Origin: UBA6663 sp044226485
GTDB lineage: Bacteria; Chloroflexota; Anaerolineae; Anaerolineales; UBA6663
DNA: 64,000 nt
Direction: 5' to 3'
Assembly: GCA_044226485.1 (NCBI GenBank)
Contig: JBGAGY010000003.1
Location: 496,001-560,000 of the forward strand
Part shown: piece after piece, positions 43,130 to 53,100 of the stretch
Layout of the letters: every line of letters begins with the position of its first letter
How positions within the stretch are numbered: the stretch's first letter is position 1
Translations under genes and position numbers: made by a program
The notes under the pieces: model-generated
The model's database searches: none
Told to the model about the DNA's origin: nothing
Seen by the model: only the letters and a program-made list of their open reading frames with translations

Positions 43130-46100
43130 ATGAGCGATTTTCGCGACCGGATCAGCAAACTCTCGCCCAAGCGCCTGGCGCTGCTCGCGCTGGAACTCCA
43201 GGCGCGCGTCGAGGCTCTCGAGAGCCACAAGGGCGAACCGATCGCCGTCATCGGGCTGAGCTGCCGCTTCCCAGGGGCAGAGGACGCCGATGCATTCTGG
43301 CAGCTCCTGCGTGACGGGGTCGACGCGATCACGGAGATCCCGGCCTCGCGCTGGGACGTGGCGGCGCTGTACGATGCGGACCCGAACAGCCCGGGCAAGA
43401 TCGCGACCCGCTGGGGCGGCTTCGTCAAGGACCCCGATCGGTTCGAGCCGCAGTTGTTCGGCATCGCTCCACGCGAAGCCGAGAGCATGGACCCGCAGCA
43501 GCGCCTGCTGCTCGAGGTCGCCTGGGAGGCGCTCGAGGACGCCGGCTATGCGCCGGATCGCCTGAATGGATCCTCGACCGGCGTGTTCGTCGGACTGTGC
43601 AACAGCGACTACCCGCAGATGCAGCTGGCCGATCAGCGCGACTCGCTCGACATGTACTTCGCCACCGGCGGCGCGCACAGCGTCGCGGCGGGACGGATCT
43701 CATACGTGTTGGGCCTGCAGGGCCCGGCCCTGGCTGTCGATACCGCCTGCTCGTCATCGCTCGTCGCCGTGCACCTGGCCATGAACAGCCTGCGGCGCGG
43801 CGAGTGCCGCCTGGCCCTGGCCGGCGGAGCGAACCTGATCCTCTCGCCCGACACAACGATCGCGCTCTCGCGGGCCAAGATGATGGCGGGCGACGGCCGC
43901 TGCAAGGCGTTCGCCGCCGATGCCGACGGGTTTGTACGCTCCGAGGGCTGCGGCCTGATCGCGCTCAAGCGCCTGTCCGACGCCGTCGCCGACGGCGACC
44001 GCATCCTGGCGACCCTCGTCGGATCGGCCGTCAATCAGGACGGCCGCAGCAATGGCCTGACCGCGCCCAACGGCCCGTCCCAGGTCTCGGTCATTCGCCA
44101 GGCCCTGCGCGACGCAGGCGTGAACGGTGCGGATCTCGACTACGTGGAAACTCACGGCACGGGCACGTCGCTCGGCGATCCGATCGAGGCCCAGGCGCTC
44201 GGCGCAGCCCTCGGCGCGGACCGGCCGGCGGATCGGCCGCTGCGCATCGGCTCGGTCAAGACGAACATTGGGCATGCCGAATCAGCGGCCGGGATCGCCG
44301 GGCTGATCAAAGTGATCCTGTCCCTGCAGCATGGTGAGATCCCGCCGCAGCTGCACTTCACGGCGCCCAACCCGCACATCGCGTGGGACGAGCTGCCGCT
44401 TGAGGTGCTGACGCGCCCGAGTGCCTGGGCGGCCAGCGATCGCCGGCGCCTGGCCGGCGTCAGCTCCTTCGGCTTCAGCGGGACCAACGCGCACATCATC
44501 CTCGGCGAGGCCGAGCCCGCCCCGACCGGACCCGCGCAAGACGAGCGACCGCTGCACGTCCTCGCCCTTTCGGCGCGCGATGAGGACGCGCTTCGCACCC
44601 TGGCCGGGCGTTACGTGGAACGCTTCGCGGCAGAGCCGACCCTGTCCCTGGCCGACGCCTGCTACACCGCCCATGTCGGGCGGGCGCGCTGGCCCCACCG
44701 CCTCGCCATCGTGGCGCGCGACCTGAACGAGGCCGGGGCGAAGCTGCAAACCGCCTGGGCGGATGAGTCCCCCGGCGCCTATCGCGGCCGCGCCGCCGGC
44801 GACCGCGGCGTCGGGGCAGCGTTCCTCTTCACGGGCCAGGGATCGCAGTACGCGGGCATGGGCAAGCGGCTCTATGAACTCGAACCAACGTTTCGCCGTG
44901 TGATCGACGAGGCGGATGCGTTTCTGCACCCCTTGCTCGATCGCCCGCTGTCAGCCCTGCTGTTCGATGCCGACGCTCCGCTGGACGACATGACGTTCAC
45001 GCAGCCGGCGCTCTTCGCCCTTCAGGCAGGGCTGGCGGCGATGTGGCGCTCGTGGGGCGTATGGCCAACTGCCGTCCTCGGACACAGCGCCGGAGAGTTG
45101 GCTGCGGCGCATATCGCCGGGGTCTTCAGCCTGCAAGACGGGTTGAGGCTCGCTGCGGCGCGCGGCCGCCTGATGCAGTCCGCGCCGAAGGGCGGCATGG
45201 CCTCGGTCTTCGCCTCCGAGGCAGCCGTCGCGGATGTGGTGCGCGGAATCCCCGGGCGGGTCGAGATCGCGGTCGTCAATGGCGCCGAGCACGTCGCCAT
45301 CTCCGGCGAACCGGTGGCCGTGGACGCCGCCCTCGAAGCTCTGCGCGCGCGTGGGATTCGATCGCGGCGCCTCAACGTGTCGGTCGCGGCCCACTCGCCG
45401 CTGATGGAACCGATCCTCGAGGCGTTCATGCGGGTCGCGGCCGAGGTCCAGTACTCGCCCCCGCAACTGACGCTGGTGAGCTGCGTGACGGGCCGCCCTG
45501 TGGAGGCCGACGTCGCCGGGCCTGAGTTCTGGCGCCGGCATTTGCGATCGGCCGTACGTTTCGATCAGGCCATCGCCGAGCTCGACCGGCAGGGCTATCG
45601 GCACTTCGTCGAGATCGGGCCGACGCCGACCCTGATCCCGCTCGCGCAGCGCTGCGTGCCGGGCAGCGGCCAGCTGTGGGCTTCGTCACTGCGCCAGGGT
45701 TTCGATGATTGGGCGCACGTTGCCGCCAACGCGGCCGATGCATTCGTCCACGGCATCGACGTCGATTGGGCCGCCTTCGACGGCGGTGAGTCGCGCGCGC
45801 GGGTCTCGCTCCCAACGTATCCTTTTCAGCGCGAGCGCTACTGGTTCCGGGCCGCGTCAGGGCGGACCGCCACGCCGCCGAGCCGGGCCGCGAACGGCCA
45901 CCCCCTCCTGGGCCGTCGCCTGAGATCGCCCGCCCTCGAGGGCGTCGTCTTCGAAACCGAGCTCAACGCAACCTGGCCCGACTTCCTGTCGCACCATCAG
46001 GTGCACGGGCTGAGCGTGTTGCCCTCGCCGGCCTATCTTGAGATGGCGCTCTCGGGCGCGGCCCAAGCCTTTGGCTCAGAGCCTTACGCGATCGAGGGCT

Positions 46101-49100
46101 TCACCATCCATGAGGCCCTGATCCTGCCCGGCGATGGCTGGCGAACCGTGCAGCTGGCGCTGGCATCTCCGGTGCAGGGCCGAATCGCGTTCCGCGTGTA
46201 CAGCCGGGACGAGAACGCGGTTGATTGGGTTCTGCATGTCACCGGCACCGTGGCGCGGTCGACTCAGAGCGATGCACCCGCGCTCGACGTCGCGGTCGTC
46301 CGGGCGCGCTGCGGCGCACAGATGACCGGCGCGGAGTTCTACGCCCGCGTTGAGCCGCTCGGACTCTCCTTCGGGGATAGCTTCCGCGGGCTGACCCATG
46401 TCTGGCACAACCGCGAAGAGGCCCTGGGCGAACTGCATCTCCCCCAAGCGCTCGCCGGGGAGTCGTCACGCTACGGCGTGCATCCGGCCTTCCTCGACTC
46501 ATGCCTGCATCTGCTGGGCGCGCCCCTGATGGACGAGCCCGACCTCTCAGCCTATCTGCTGATCGGTCTCGACCGGTTGCACATCCAGCCGCATCCACCG
46601 GCTGACCTCTGGTGCCACACGAGGCTGCAGCCCACGCGCGGAAGCGGGCGCGAGGCCTTCGTGTGCGACCTCTGGCTGTATGACAAGGCCGGTCGATCGG
46701 TCGGCGCGGCGCTTGGCCTGCAACTCAAGCGCGCCGATGCCGAGGCCCTCCGCCGGGCGACGCGTCGCCAGCTTCCGGATGACTGGCTCTATTCTGTCGC
46801 CTGGGAGGCCAGCCCGATCCCGGAGGCGGCATCTCAACCCACGCTGGATGTCCTGGCTCGCGAGCTCGAACCGCACTACGACTCGCTCAGCGCGCAACAC
46901 CGGCTCGACGTCTATTCCGATCGCCTGCCCGAGCTGAATCGATTGGCGACGGACTACGTGGTCCTGGCTCTTCGTCGGCTGGGCTGGTCGCCGACAACCG
47001 GGGAGCGTTTCACGACGCACGACCTGGCCAAGCGGCTCGGCGTCATCGAGCGCCACGGACGGCTGTTCGGCCGGTTGATCGAGATGTTGTGCGATGACGG
47101 GATCGTGGCGCACGCGGGCGATGGCTGGAGCGTGGCCCAACCACTGGCTGAAGCGGATCCGGTCCGGCTGCGGTCCGTGTTTCAGGATCGCTGGCCCGAA
47201 AGCCTGGAGCTGACCCTCGTATCGCGTTGTGGCGAGGCGCTCGCCGAAGCGCTCCGCGGCGCAGCCGACCCGTTGCACCTGCTGTTCCCCGACGGGTCCA
47301 CGGCCCTGACAGAGCAACTCTATCGCGACACGCCGGCCGCTCGCACATTCAACGCCCTCGCGGCGCAGGCGCTGGCGGGCGTGGTCCGCGATTGGCCGGC
47401 GGGCCGGCCCATCCGCGTCCTGGAGATCGGAGCCGGCACGGGGGCGACGACCGAGTCGCTGTTGCCCGTGCTGCCGGGCGACCGGGCCGAGTATGTCTTC
47501 ACGGACGTCTCACCGCTCTTCCTGTCGCGGGCGCGGGAGCGGTTCGCAGATCGCGCCTTCGTGCGCACCCAGCTGCTCGACGCCGAAGCGGATCCGATCG
47601 CCCAGGGCTTCCAGGCGGGCCGCTATGATGTCGTCGTCGCGGCCAACGCGCTTCACGCCACCACGGATGTGGGTGAGGCGCTGACGAATGCGCGGCGGCT
47701 GTTGCGCCCGAATGGCCTGCTGATCCTGATCGAAGGCACGGCGCCGCAGCGCTGGGTCGACATCACCTTCGGCCTCACCGAAGGCTGGTGGCGCTTCTCC
47801 GATCATGAGGCCCGGCCTGACTATCCGCTGCTGACCCGCCCGGGCTGGCGCGATGTCCTGCGGCGCTCCGGTTTTATCCCGGCGGAGATTGTGCCCGCGG
47901 GAGGCCTCGACCAGGCCCTGATCCTGGCGGGGGCAGCGCCCGAGCCCTGGCTCATCCTGGCCGACTCGGGCGGCGTCGCGGATGCGCTCGCCGCGCACCT
48001 CGGGGCGAGCGGTGAGCCCGCCCGGGTTGCCCGCGGTGATGATGACGTCAACGCGGCCCTGGGGGGCGCGAGCCGCGGCGTCGTTGACCTTCGCGGGCTC
48101 GATGCGGCGCCCGTCGCCGATAGCGCGGCCCGGCTGCTTGATGTGATCCAATCGGTCGAGGCCGGCGGAAAAGCGATCCCGCTATGGGTCGTCACGCGCG
48201 GCGCACAATCTGTCGCGGGGCCGGACGATGGGGGGGCCACGGATCAGGCGGCCCTCTGGGGCCTGGGCCGGGTCCTCACGCTCGAACGGCCGGAGATCGG
48301 CGGCGGCCTCATTGACCTCGCGCCCGGCGACGGGGCCAGCACCGCAGCCATCCAGATCGTTGCTGAATTGGCGCGGCCTGACGACGAAGATCAGGTCGCA
48401 TGGCGCGATGGCGTGCGCTCCGTGGCGCGACTATCCCGAAGCACACTCAACGCATCGGAGGCCTGGTCGCCCGCGCCGGACGGCGCCTATCTGATCACGG
48501 GCGGCCTCGGCGGCCTCGGCCTCAAGCTGGCCCGCTGGCTTGCTGAACGCGGGGCCCGTCACCTCGTCCTCGTCAGCCGGAGCTCCCTGCCTGAACACGC
48601 GACATGGGCCGACCTCCCGGATGGATCGGACGAGGCCCGGCGTGTCGCCGGCGTTCAGGCCCTCGAGGCGCTCGGGGCGGCCGTGACTGTCGTAGCCGCC
48701 GACGTCGCTGACCGGTCGGCCATGGAAACGGCCTTCGACCGGTTTGGCCGCGACCTCCCGCCGCTGCGGGGCGTCTTCCATACAGCCGTTGTCATGACCG
48801 AGTGGACACTCGCCGACATGCCGCGCGCCGGGCTGGCCGACATGCTGCGGACCAAGCTCGACGGGGCCCACGTGCTCGATGAGCTTTCAAGAGGCCACGA
48901 CCTGGATGCCTTCGTCCTCTTCTCTTCGACGACGGCGCTTTGGGGTGTGCGCGGGATGGGGCACTACGCCGCAGCGAATCTGGGCCTGGATGCGCTCGCT
49001 CATGGGCGACGCGCCGCCGGTTTGCCGGCCCTGTCAATCAACTGGGGCACCTGGGAGGAGATGCGCGTGGCATCAGGCGCCGACCGCGAACGGTTCAGTC

Positions 49101-49744
49101 AGTTCGGCATGAAGCCGCTGCCGACGGAGCAGGCCCTGGACATGCTGGGCCGATTGCTCGGCCAGCCAGACCTGACGCAGATCGCAGTCGCCGCCGTGGA
49201 TTGGGCCCTGCTCAAGCCAGCCTATGAGGCCCGCCGTGCGCGGCCGTTCCTGAGCCGGATGGGGGCAGCGCCCAAGCCGAGGGCCAAAGAACAGGCCCTC
49301 CCGGCTGTATCCGAACTGGCCCAGGCTTTGGACGGGGTCCGGCCGGAGGACCGGCGCGCCGCCATAACGCGCGTCGTGCACGGACATGCGGCGCGCGTCC
49401 TCGGCATCGACGCAGCCCGCTCGATCGACGAGCACCAGGGCCTGTTCGAGCTCGGCATGGACTCGCTCATGTCGGTCGAACTCAAGGGCCGGCTGGAGGC
49501 CAGCGCCGGGAAGCCCCTGCCGTCCACGCTGACGTTCAACTACCCGTCGATCGCGGCGTTGGCCGAATACCTCGACCTCGAAGTCCTTGCGCCGCCAGCG
49601 GCCCCGGCTCCTGTCGAGCCTGCCCACGCACTGCAGCCGATCGAACCCTTGCCGGCCACTGGCGCCGGCGCGGTCGGCGATGACGACGACTCAGAAGACG
49701 AACTGGCGGCGCGGCTGGCCGCGAGGTTGAGCCAGGTGCAATGA
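43130..49744 (+). CDS. PKS6: KS-AT-DH-cMT-KR-ACP
   Basis: A 2204-residue protein. ATG 43130 (MSDFRDRISKLSPK) is preferred to ATG 43109 because that N-terminus is a known PKS/NRPS docking start. It differs from the coiled-coil starts of PKS2-5 and PKS7. KS (35-455) has Cys207, ETHGTGT and NIGHAESAAG. AT (560-865) has GHSAGE (Ser653) and VAAHSPL. DH (920-1200) has His956 in HHQVHGLSVLP and FLDSCLH. cMT (1235-1600) has a canonical EIGAGTGATT. KR (1785-1975) has TGGLGGLG, no LDD, and Trp eight residues before Tyr1946 (ALWGVRGMGHYAAAN), the A-type pattern. ACP (2075-2145) has Ser2112 in GMDSLM. The expected unit is an alpha-methyl alkene. The stop overlaps an ATG of a decayed transporter gene. Confidence 0.92.
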   Translation: MSDFRDRISKLSPKRLALLALELQARVEALESHKGEPIAVIGLSCRFPGAEDADAFWQLLRDGVDAITEIPASRWDVAALYDADPNSPGKIATRWGGFVKDPDRFEPQLFGIAPREAESMDPQQRLLLEVAWEALEDAGYAPDRLNGSSTGVFVGLCNSDYPQMQLADQRDSLDMYFATGGAHSVAAGRISYVLGLQGPALAVDTACSSSLVAVHLAMNSLRRGECRLALAGGANLILSPDTTIALSRAKMMAGDGRCKAFAADADGFVRSEGCGLIALKRLSDAVADGDRILATLVGSAVNQDGRSNGLTAPNGPSQVSVIRQALRDAGVNGADLDYVETHGTGTSLGDPIEAQALGAALGADRPADRPLRIGSVKTNIGHAESAAGIAGLIKVILSLQHGEIPPQLHFTAPNPHIAWDELPLEVLTRPSAWAASDRRRLAGVSSFGFSGTNAHIILGEAEPAPTGPAQDERPLHVLALSARDEDALRTLAGRYVERFAAEPTLSLADACYTAHVGRARWPHRLAIVARDLNEAGAKLQTAWADESPGAYRGRAAGDRGVGAAFLFTGQGSQYAGMGKRLYELEPTFRRVIDEADAFLHPLLDRPLSALLFDADAPLDDMTFTQPALFALQAGLAAMWRSWGVWPTAVLGHSAGELAAAHIAGVFSLQDGLRLAAARGRLMQSAPKGGMASVFASEAAVADVVRGIPGRVEIAVVNGAEHVAISGEPVAVDAALEALRARGIRSRRLNVSVAAHSPLMEPILEAFMRVAAEVQYSPPQLTLVSCVTGRPVEADVAGPEFWRRHLRSAVRFDQAIAELDRQGYRHFVEIGPTPTLIPLAQRCVPGSGQLWASSLRQGFDDWAHVAANAADAFVHGIDVDWAAFDGGESRARVSLPTYPFQRERYWFRAASGRTATPPSRAANGHPLLGRRLRSPALEGVVFETELNATWPDFLSHHQVHGLSVLPSPAYLEMALSGAAQAFGSEPYAIEGFTIHEALILPGDGWRTVQLALASPVQGRIAFRVYSRDENAVDWVLHVTGTVARSTQSDAPALDVAVVRARCGAQMTGAEFYARVEPLGLSFGDSFRGLTHVWHNREEALGELHLPQALAGESSRYGVHPAFLDSCLHLLGAPLMDEPDLSAYLLIGLDRLHIQPHPPADLWCHTRLQPTRGSGREAFVCDLWLYDKAGRSVGAALGLQLKRADAEALRRATRRQLPDDWLYSVAWEASPIPEAASQPTLDVLARELEPHYDSLSAQHRLDVYSDRLPELNRLATDYVVLALRRLGWSPTTGERFTTHDLAKRLGVIERHGRLFGRLIEMLCDDGIVAHAGDGWSVAQPLAEADPVRLRSVFQDRWPESLELTLVSRCGEALAEALRGAADPLHLLFPDGSTALTEQLYRDTPAARTFNALAAQALAGVVRDWPAGRPIRVLEIGAGTGATTESLLPVLPGDRAEYVFTDVSPLFLSRARERFADRAFVRTQLLDAEADPIAQGFQAGRYDVVVAANALHATTDVGEALTNARRLLRPNGLLILIEGTAPQRWVDITFGLTEGWWRFSDHEARPDYPLLTRPGWRDVLRRSGFIPAEIVPAGGLDQALILAGAAPEPWLILADSGGVADALAAHLGASGEPARVARGDDDVNAALGGASRGVVDLRGLDAAPVADSAARLLDVIQSVEAGGKAIPLWVVTRGAQSVAGPDDGGATDQAALWGLGRVLTLERPEIGGGLIDLAPGDGASTAAIQIVAELARPDDEDQVAWRDGVRSVARLSRSTLNASEAWSPAPDGAYLITGGLGGLGLKLARWLAERGARHLVLVSRSSLPEHATWADLPDGSDEARRVAGVQALEALGAAVTVVAADVADRSAMETAFDRFGRDLPPLRGVFHTAVVMTEWTLADMPRAGLADMLRTKLDGAHVLDELSRGHDLDAFVLFSSTTALWGVRGMGHYAAANLGLDALAHGRRAAGLPALSINWGTWEEMRVASGADRERFSQFGMKPLPTEQALDMLGRLLGQPDLTQIAVAAVDWALLKPAYEARRARPFLSRMGAAPKPRAKEQALPAVSELAQALDGVRPEDRRAAITRVVHGHAARVLGIDAARSIDEHQGLFELGMDSLMSVELKGRLEASAGKPLPSTLTFNYPSIAALAEYLDLEVLAPPAAPAPVEPAHALQPIEPLPATGAGAVGDDDDSEDELAARLAARLSQVQ

Positions 49745-50163
49745 TGACGCCGGCGACCACCTCAGCGGAGCGGGTCCGTCCTCGCCAAAAGCTGGCGAAG
49801 GGACCCGTCGTCAGGATCCCTGGCGTGATGCTGCTGTCGACGACGATCGAGTTGTTGGGCGCATCGCTGTCTCACCCCTACTCCGGACTTCAGGTGGTGT
49901 GGACGCGTTATCTCGCGCATGTGCTCTGGATGCTCGCGGCCTTTGGGATCCGACACGCTGCTGGGCTGGGTGCTGCTCTGGCTGCTCGATCGAGCAACCG
50001 AGGAGGCTCCCGTCTCGTCGCTGGCGCCCTTCTTGTCCAGCCAGGTGCCGTGGAGCCTGGTCGCCGGAGCCGCCCTGCTGGAGACTGCACTCGGCCTGTC
50101 GGCCTGGGGCGGCCTGATCCTTATCGTCGGCGCCATAGCCGCGTCGGCCTTTTTGCTCTGAGG
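49741..50163 (+). pseudogene. Frameshifted, internally deleted EamA/DMT-type transporter relic
   Basis: The interval between PKS6 and PKS7 opens with ATGATG overlapping the PKS6 stop. In that frame, about residues 24-62 read like the first helices of an EamA permease (GVMLLSTTIELLGASLSH, then VVWTRYLAHVLWML). The frame then loses similarity near 49,945. From there to a stop at 50159-50161 a second frame reads like the last EamA helices (LAPFLSSQVPWSLVAGA, then GLSAWGGLILIVGA). The two pieces total about 130 residues against roughly 290 in a whole EamA protein, so the middle is deleted as well as frameshifted. It is probably the remnant of an exporter once in the operon. Family assignment is by eye and a chance resemblance of hydrophobic sequence is possible. 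Confidence 0.55.
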
Positions 50164-50177
50164 ATAATAGCTTAGAC

Positions 50178-53100
50178 ATGACGAACCCTGTTTCTTCGGC
50201 GCCCGATCGCAAGGCGCTGTTGCAGAATGCCCTCAATGCGTTGGACGCCATGCAGGCCAGGCTCGACGCGGCGGAACGCGCGCGCAACGAGCCCGTCGCC
50301 GTGATCGGGCTCAGCTGTCGATTCCCGGGCGGCGCCAATGACCCCGAAGCGTACTGGCAGCTCCTGGCTGAGGGCCGCGATGCAGTCAGCAACGTGCCCG
50401 CGGACCGCTGGGACACGGCGGCGTATGCGGACCTGGAACCGGGCGAGGGCAAGGCATTGGCCTGGTATGGCGGTTTCCTCGACAGCATCGACCAGTTTGA
50501 GCCGCAGCTGTTCGGCATCTCGCCGCGCGAAGCGGCCAGTCTCGACCCGCAGCAACGACTCGCCCTTGAGGTCAGTTGGGAGGCACTTGAGCGAGCCGGT
50601 CTGGCGCCCGATCGGTTGAACGGCACGCAAACCGGCGTGTTCCTGGGCATCACCACGACCGATTACGCTCAGCTGGCCAAGGCCGGGGGTCCCGACCAGC
50701 TGGACGTCTACACCGCGACCGGGACAGCGCTCAACGCCGCGGCAGGCCGCATCGCCTACACGCTCGGGCTGAACGGCCCGGCCATGGCCGTCGACACCGC
50801 CTGCTCGTCTTCGCTGGTCGCGATCCATCTGGCCTGCCAGAGCCTGCGGTCCGGGGAGAGCACGCTGGCCCTTGCCGGCGGCGTCAACGCGGTGCTGGCC
50901 CCGGAAGCTTTCATCTGCTTCTCGCGCTGGGGCATGATGGCGCCGGACGGACGCTGCAAGACTTTCGACGCCCGCGCCGACGGTTTCGTGCGCGGCGAGG
51001 GCTGCGGCATGCTGGTCCTCAAGCGCCTCTCCGACGCGCTGACGGACCGAGACAACATCCTGGCCGTGATCCGCGGTTCAGCCGTCAACCAGGATGGCAA
51101 GAGCAGCGGCCTGACAGTGCCGAACGGCCGCGCACAGCAGGCCGTTCTGCAGCGCGCCCTTGCCAACGCCGGCCTGTCGCCTAACGACATCGACTACGTC
51201 GAGGCGCATGGCACGGGCACGTCACTCGGCGATCCGATCGAGGTCGAGGCGCTCGGCGCCGTCCTCGGGCGTGAGCGCAGCCCGGGGCGCCCACTGATGA
51301 TGGGTTCGGTGAAGACAAACCTGGGCCACCTCGAGTCGGCGTCAGGCGTCGCCAGCCTGATCAAGATCATCCTCGCCATGGTCCACGACCAGGTGCCCGC
51401 ACACCTGCACCTCGAGTCGCGCAGCCCGCGCATCCCGTGGCCGCAGTTCCCGATCGTGATCCCGGACAAACTTACTCCGTGGCCGAAGGGCTCGCAGCCC
51501 CGCCGCGCGGGCGTCAGCGCCTTCGGCTTCAGCGGCACCAACGCCCATGTGGTCTTGGAGGAAGCGCCCACGACCGCAGCATTGGCCGAGGCGGCGACGC
51601 GGCCGGCGCACATCCTCGCCCTGTCGGCCCGCACCGAGCCGGCGTTGCGCGCCCTGGCCGGCCGGTACGCCCGACAGCTCGAAGGCGAGCCGGGCTCGCT
51701 CGCGGACCTGGCCTATACCGCGCACACCGCCCGTGCGCGGCTACCACTGCGCCTGGCTGCGTCGGGCGCCGCGGCGGACGAGATCCGTCGCAGCCTCAGC
51801 CAGTTCGCTGAGGGCGGGCCATCGACGACGGGCCTGCACCTGGGAACATCGAGCCAGACCCGCCCGCGCATCGCATTCCTGTTCACGGGCCAAGGCGCCC
51901 AGTACGCGGGCATGGGTCGCGAGCTTTACCAGGCCGAGCCGGTCTTTCGTGCCATGCTGGATCGCTGCGCTGAGTTGCTTCGTGGACGCCTCGAACGGCC
52001 CTTGCTCGATGTGATCTTCGATGATGCGGCGCTGTTGAACGAGACCGCCTACACGCAGCCCGCGCTCGTCGCGCTGGAGGTCGCGCTGGCGGCGCTGTGG
52101 GCAAGCTGGGGCATCGTTCCGGCCGCCGTCCTGGGGCACAGCGTAGGCGAGTATGCCGCCGCAATTGTCGCCGGGTCACTCAGCCTCGAGCACGGCCTGA
52201 CGCTGATCGCCGAGCGCGGCCGGCTGATGAGTGCCCTGCCTGCGGGTGGCGTGATGGCCGCTGTCTTCGCTGGCGAGGCGCGGGTTGCCGAGGCGGTCGC
52301 CAAACAGGCAGCTTCGGTGTCTCTGGCCGCCGTGAACGGGCCCGAGAGCGTCGTCGTCTCCGGCGCCGGGGAGTCTGTCGCTGCGGTTCTTGCTGAACTG
52401 GCTGCAGACGGCATTGCATCGCGGCCGCTAACGGTGTCGCATGCCTTCCACTCGCCTCTGATGGAGCCGATGCTCGACGAGTTCGAGCGCGCCGCCCGCC
52501 AGGCCTCAGGCCATGCGCCGCGGATTCCACTCGTCTCCAACGTCACCGGCCAACTCCTGGCTGCAGCGCCAGACGCCGGCTATTGGCGCCGCCACGTCCG
52601 TCAGCCCGTGCGCTTCTGGGCGGGGCTGACGTCGCTGGCGGACATGGGCTGCGACGTGTTCCTCGAGATCGGCCCGAGCCCGACCCTGACCGGCCTCGGC
52701 CAGCGCGCCCTGCCCGATTTGGCGGCCGTATGGCTGCCATCGCTGCGGCCTCAACGCGGCGACAGGTCCGTGATCGTCGACAGCCTGGCCGCGCTGTGCG
52801 CACGCGGTACAGACGTCGATTGGCCTGGATACTATCGCGACGAAACCGCTCAGCGTCGGCGGATCGTGGCCCCAACCTATCCCTTCCAACGCAGTCGCTT
52901 CTGGCTGCCTACCTCCCAACAACCCGTGGCGAGCCGTCGACCTGCCGGTCGCCACGCCTTGCTCGACGCGCGCGTCCCGCTGGCTCATGCGCCCTCCGGG
53001 TCGCTCTGGCTGGGCGAACTCAGCCTGGAACGCCACGCCTATCTTATCGATCACCAGGTTCAGGGCACTGTCGTGGTGCCGGCGACAGCCTACGTCGAAA

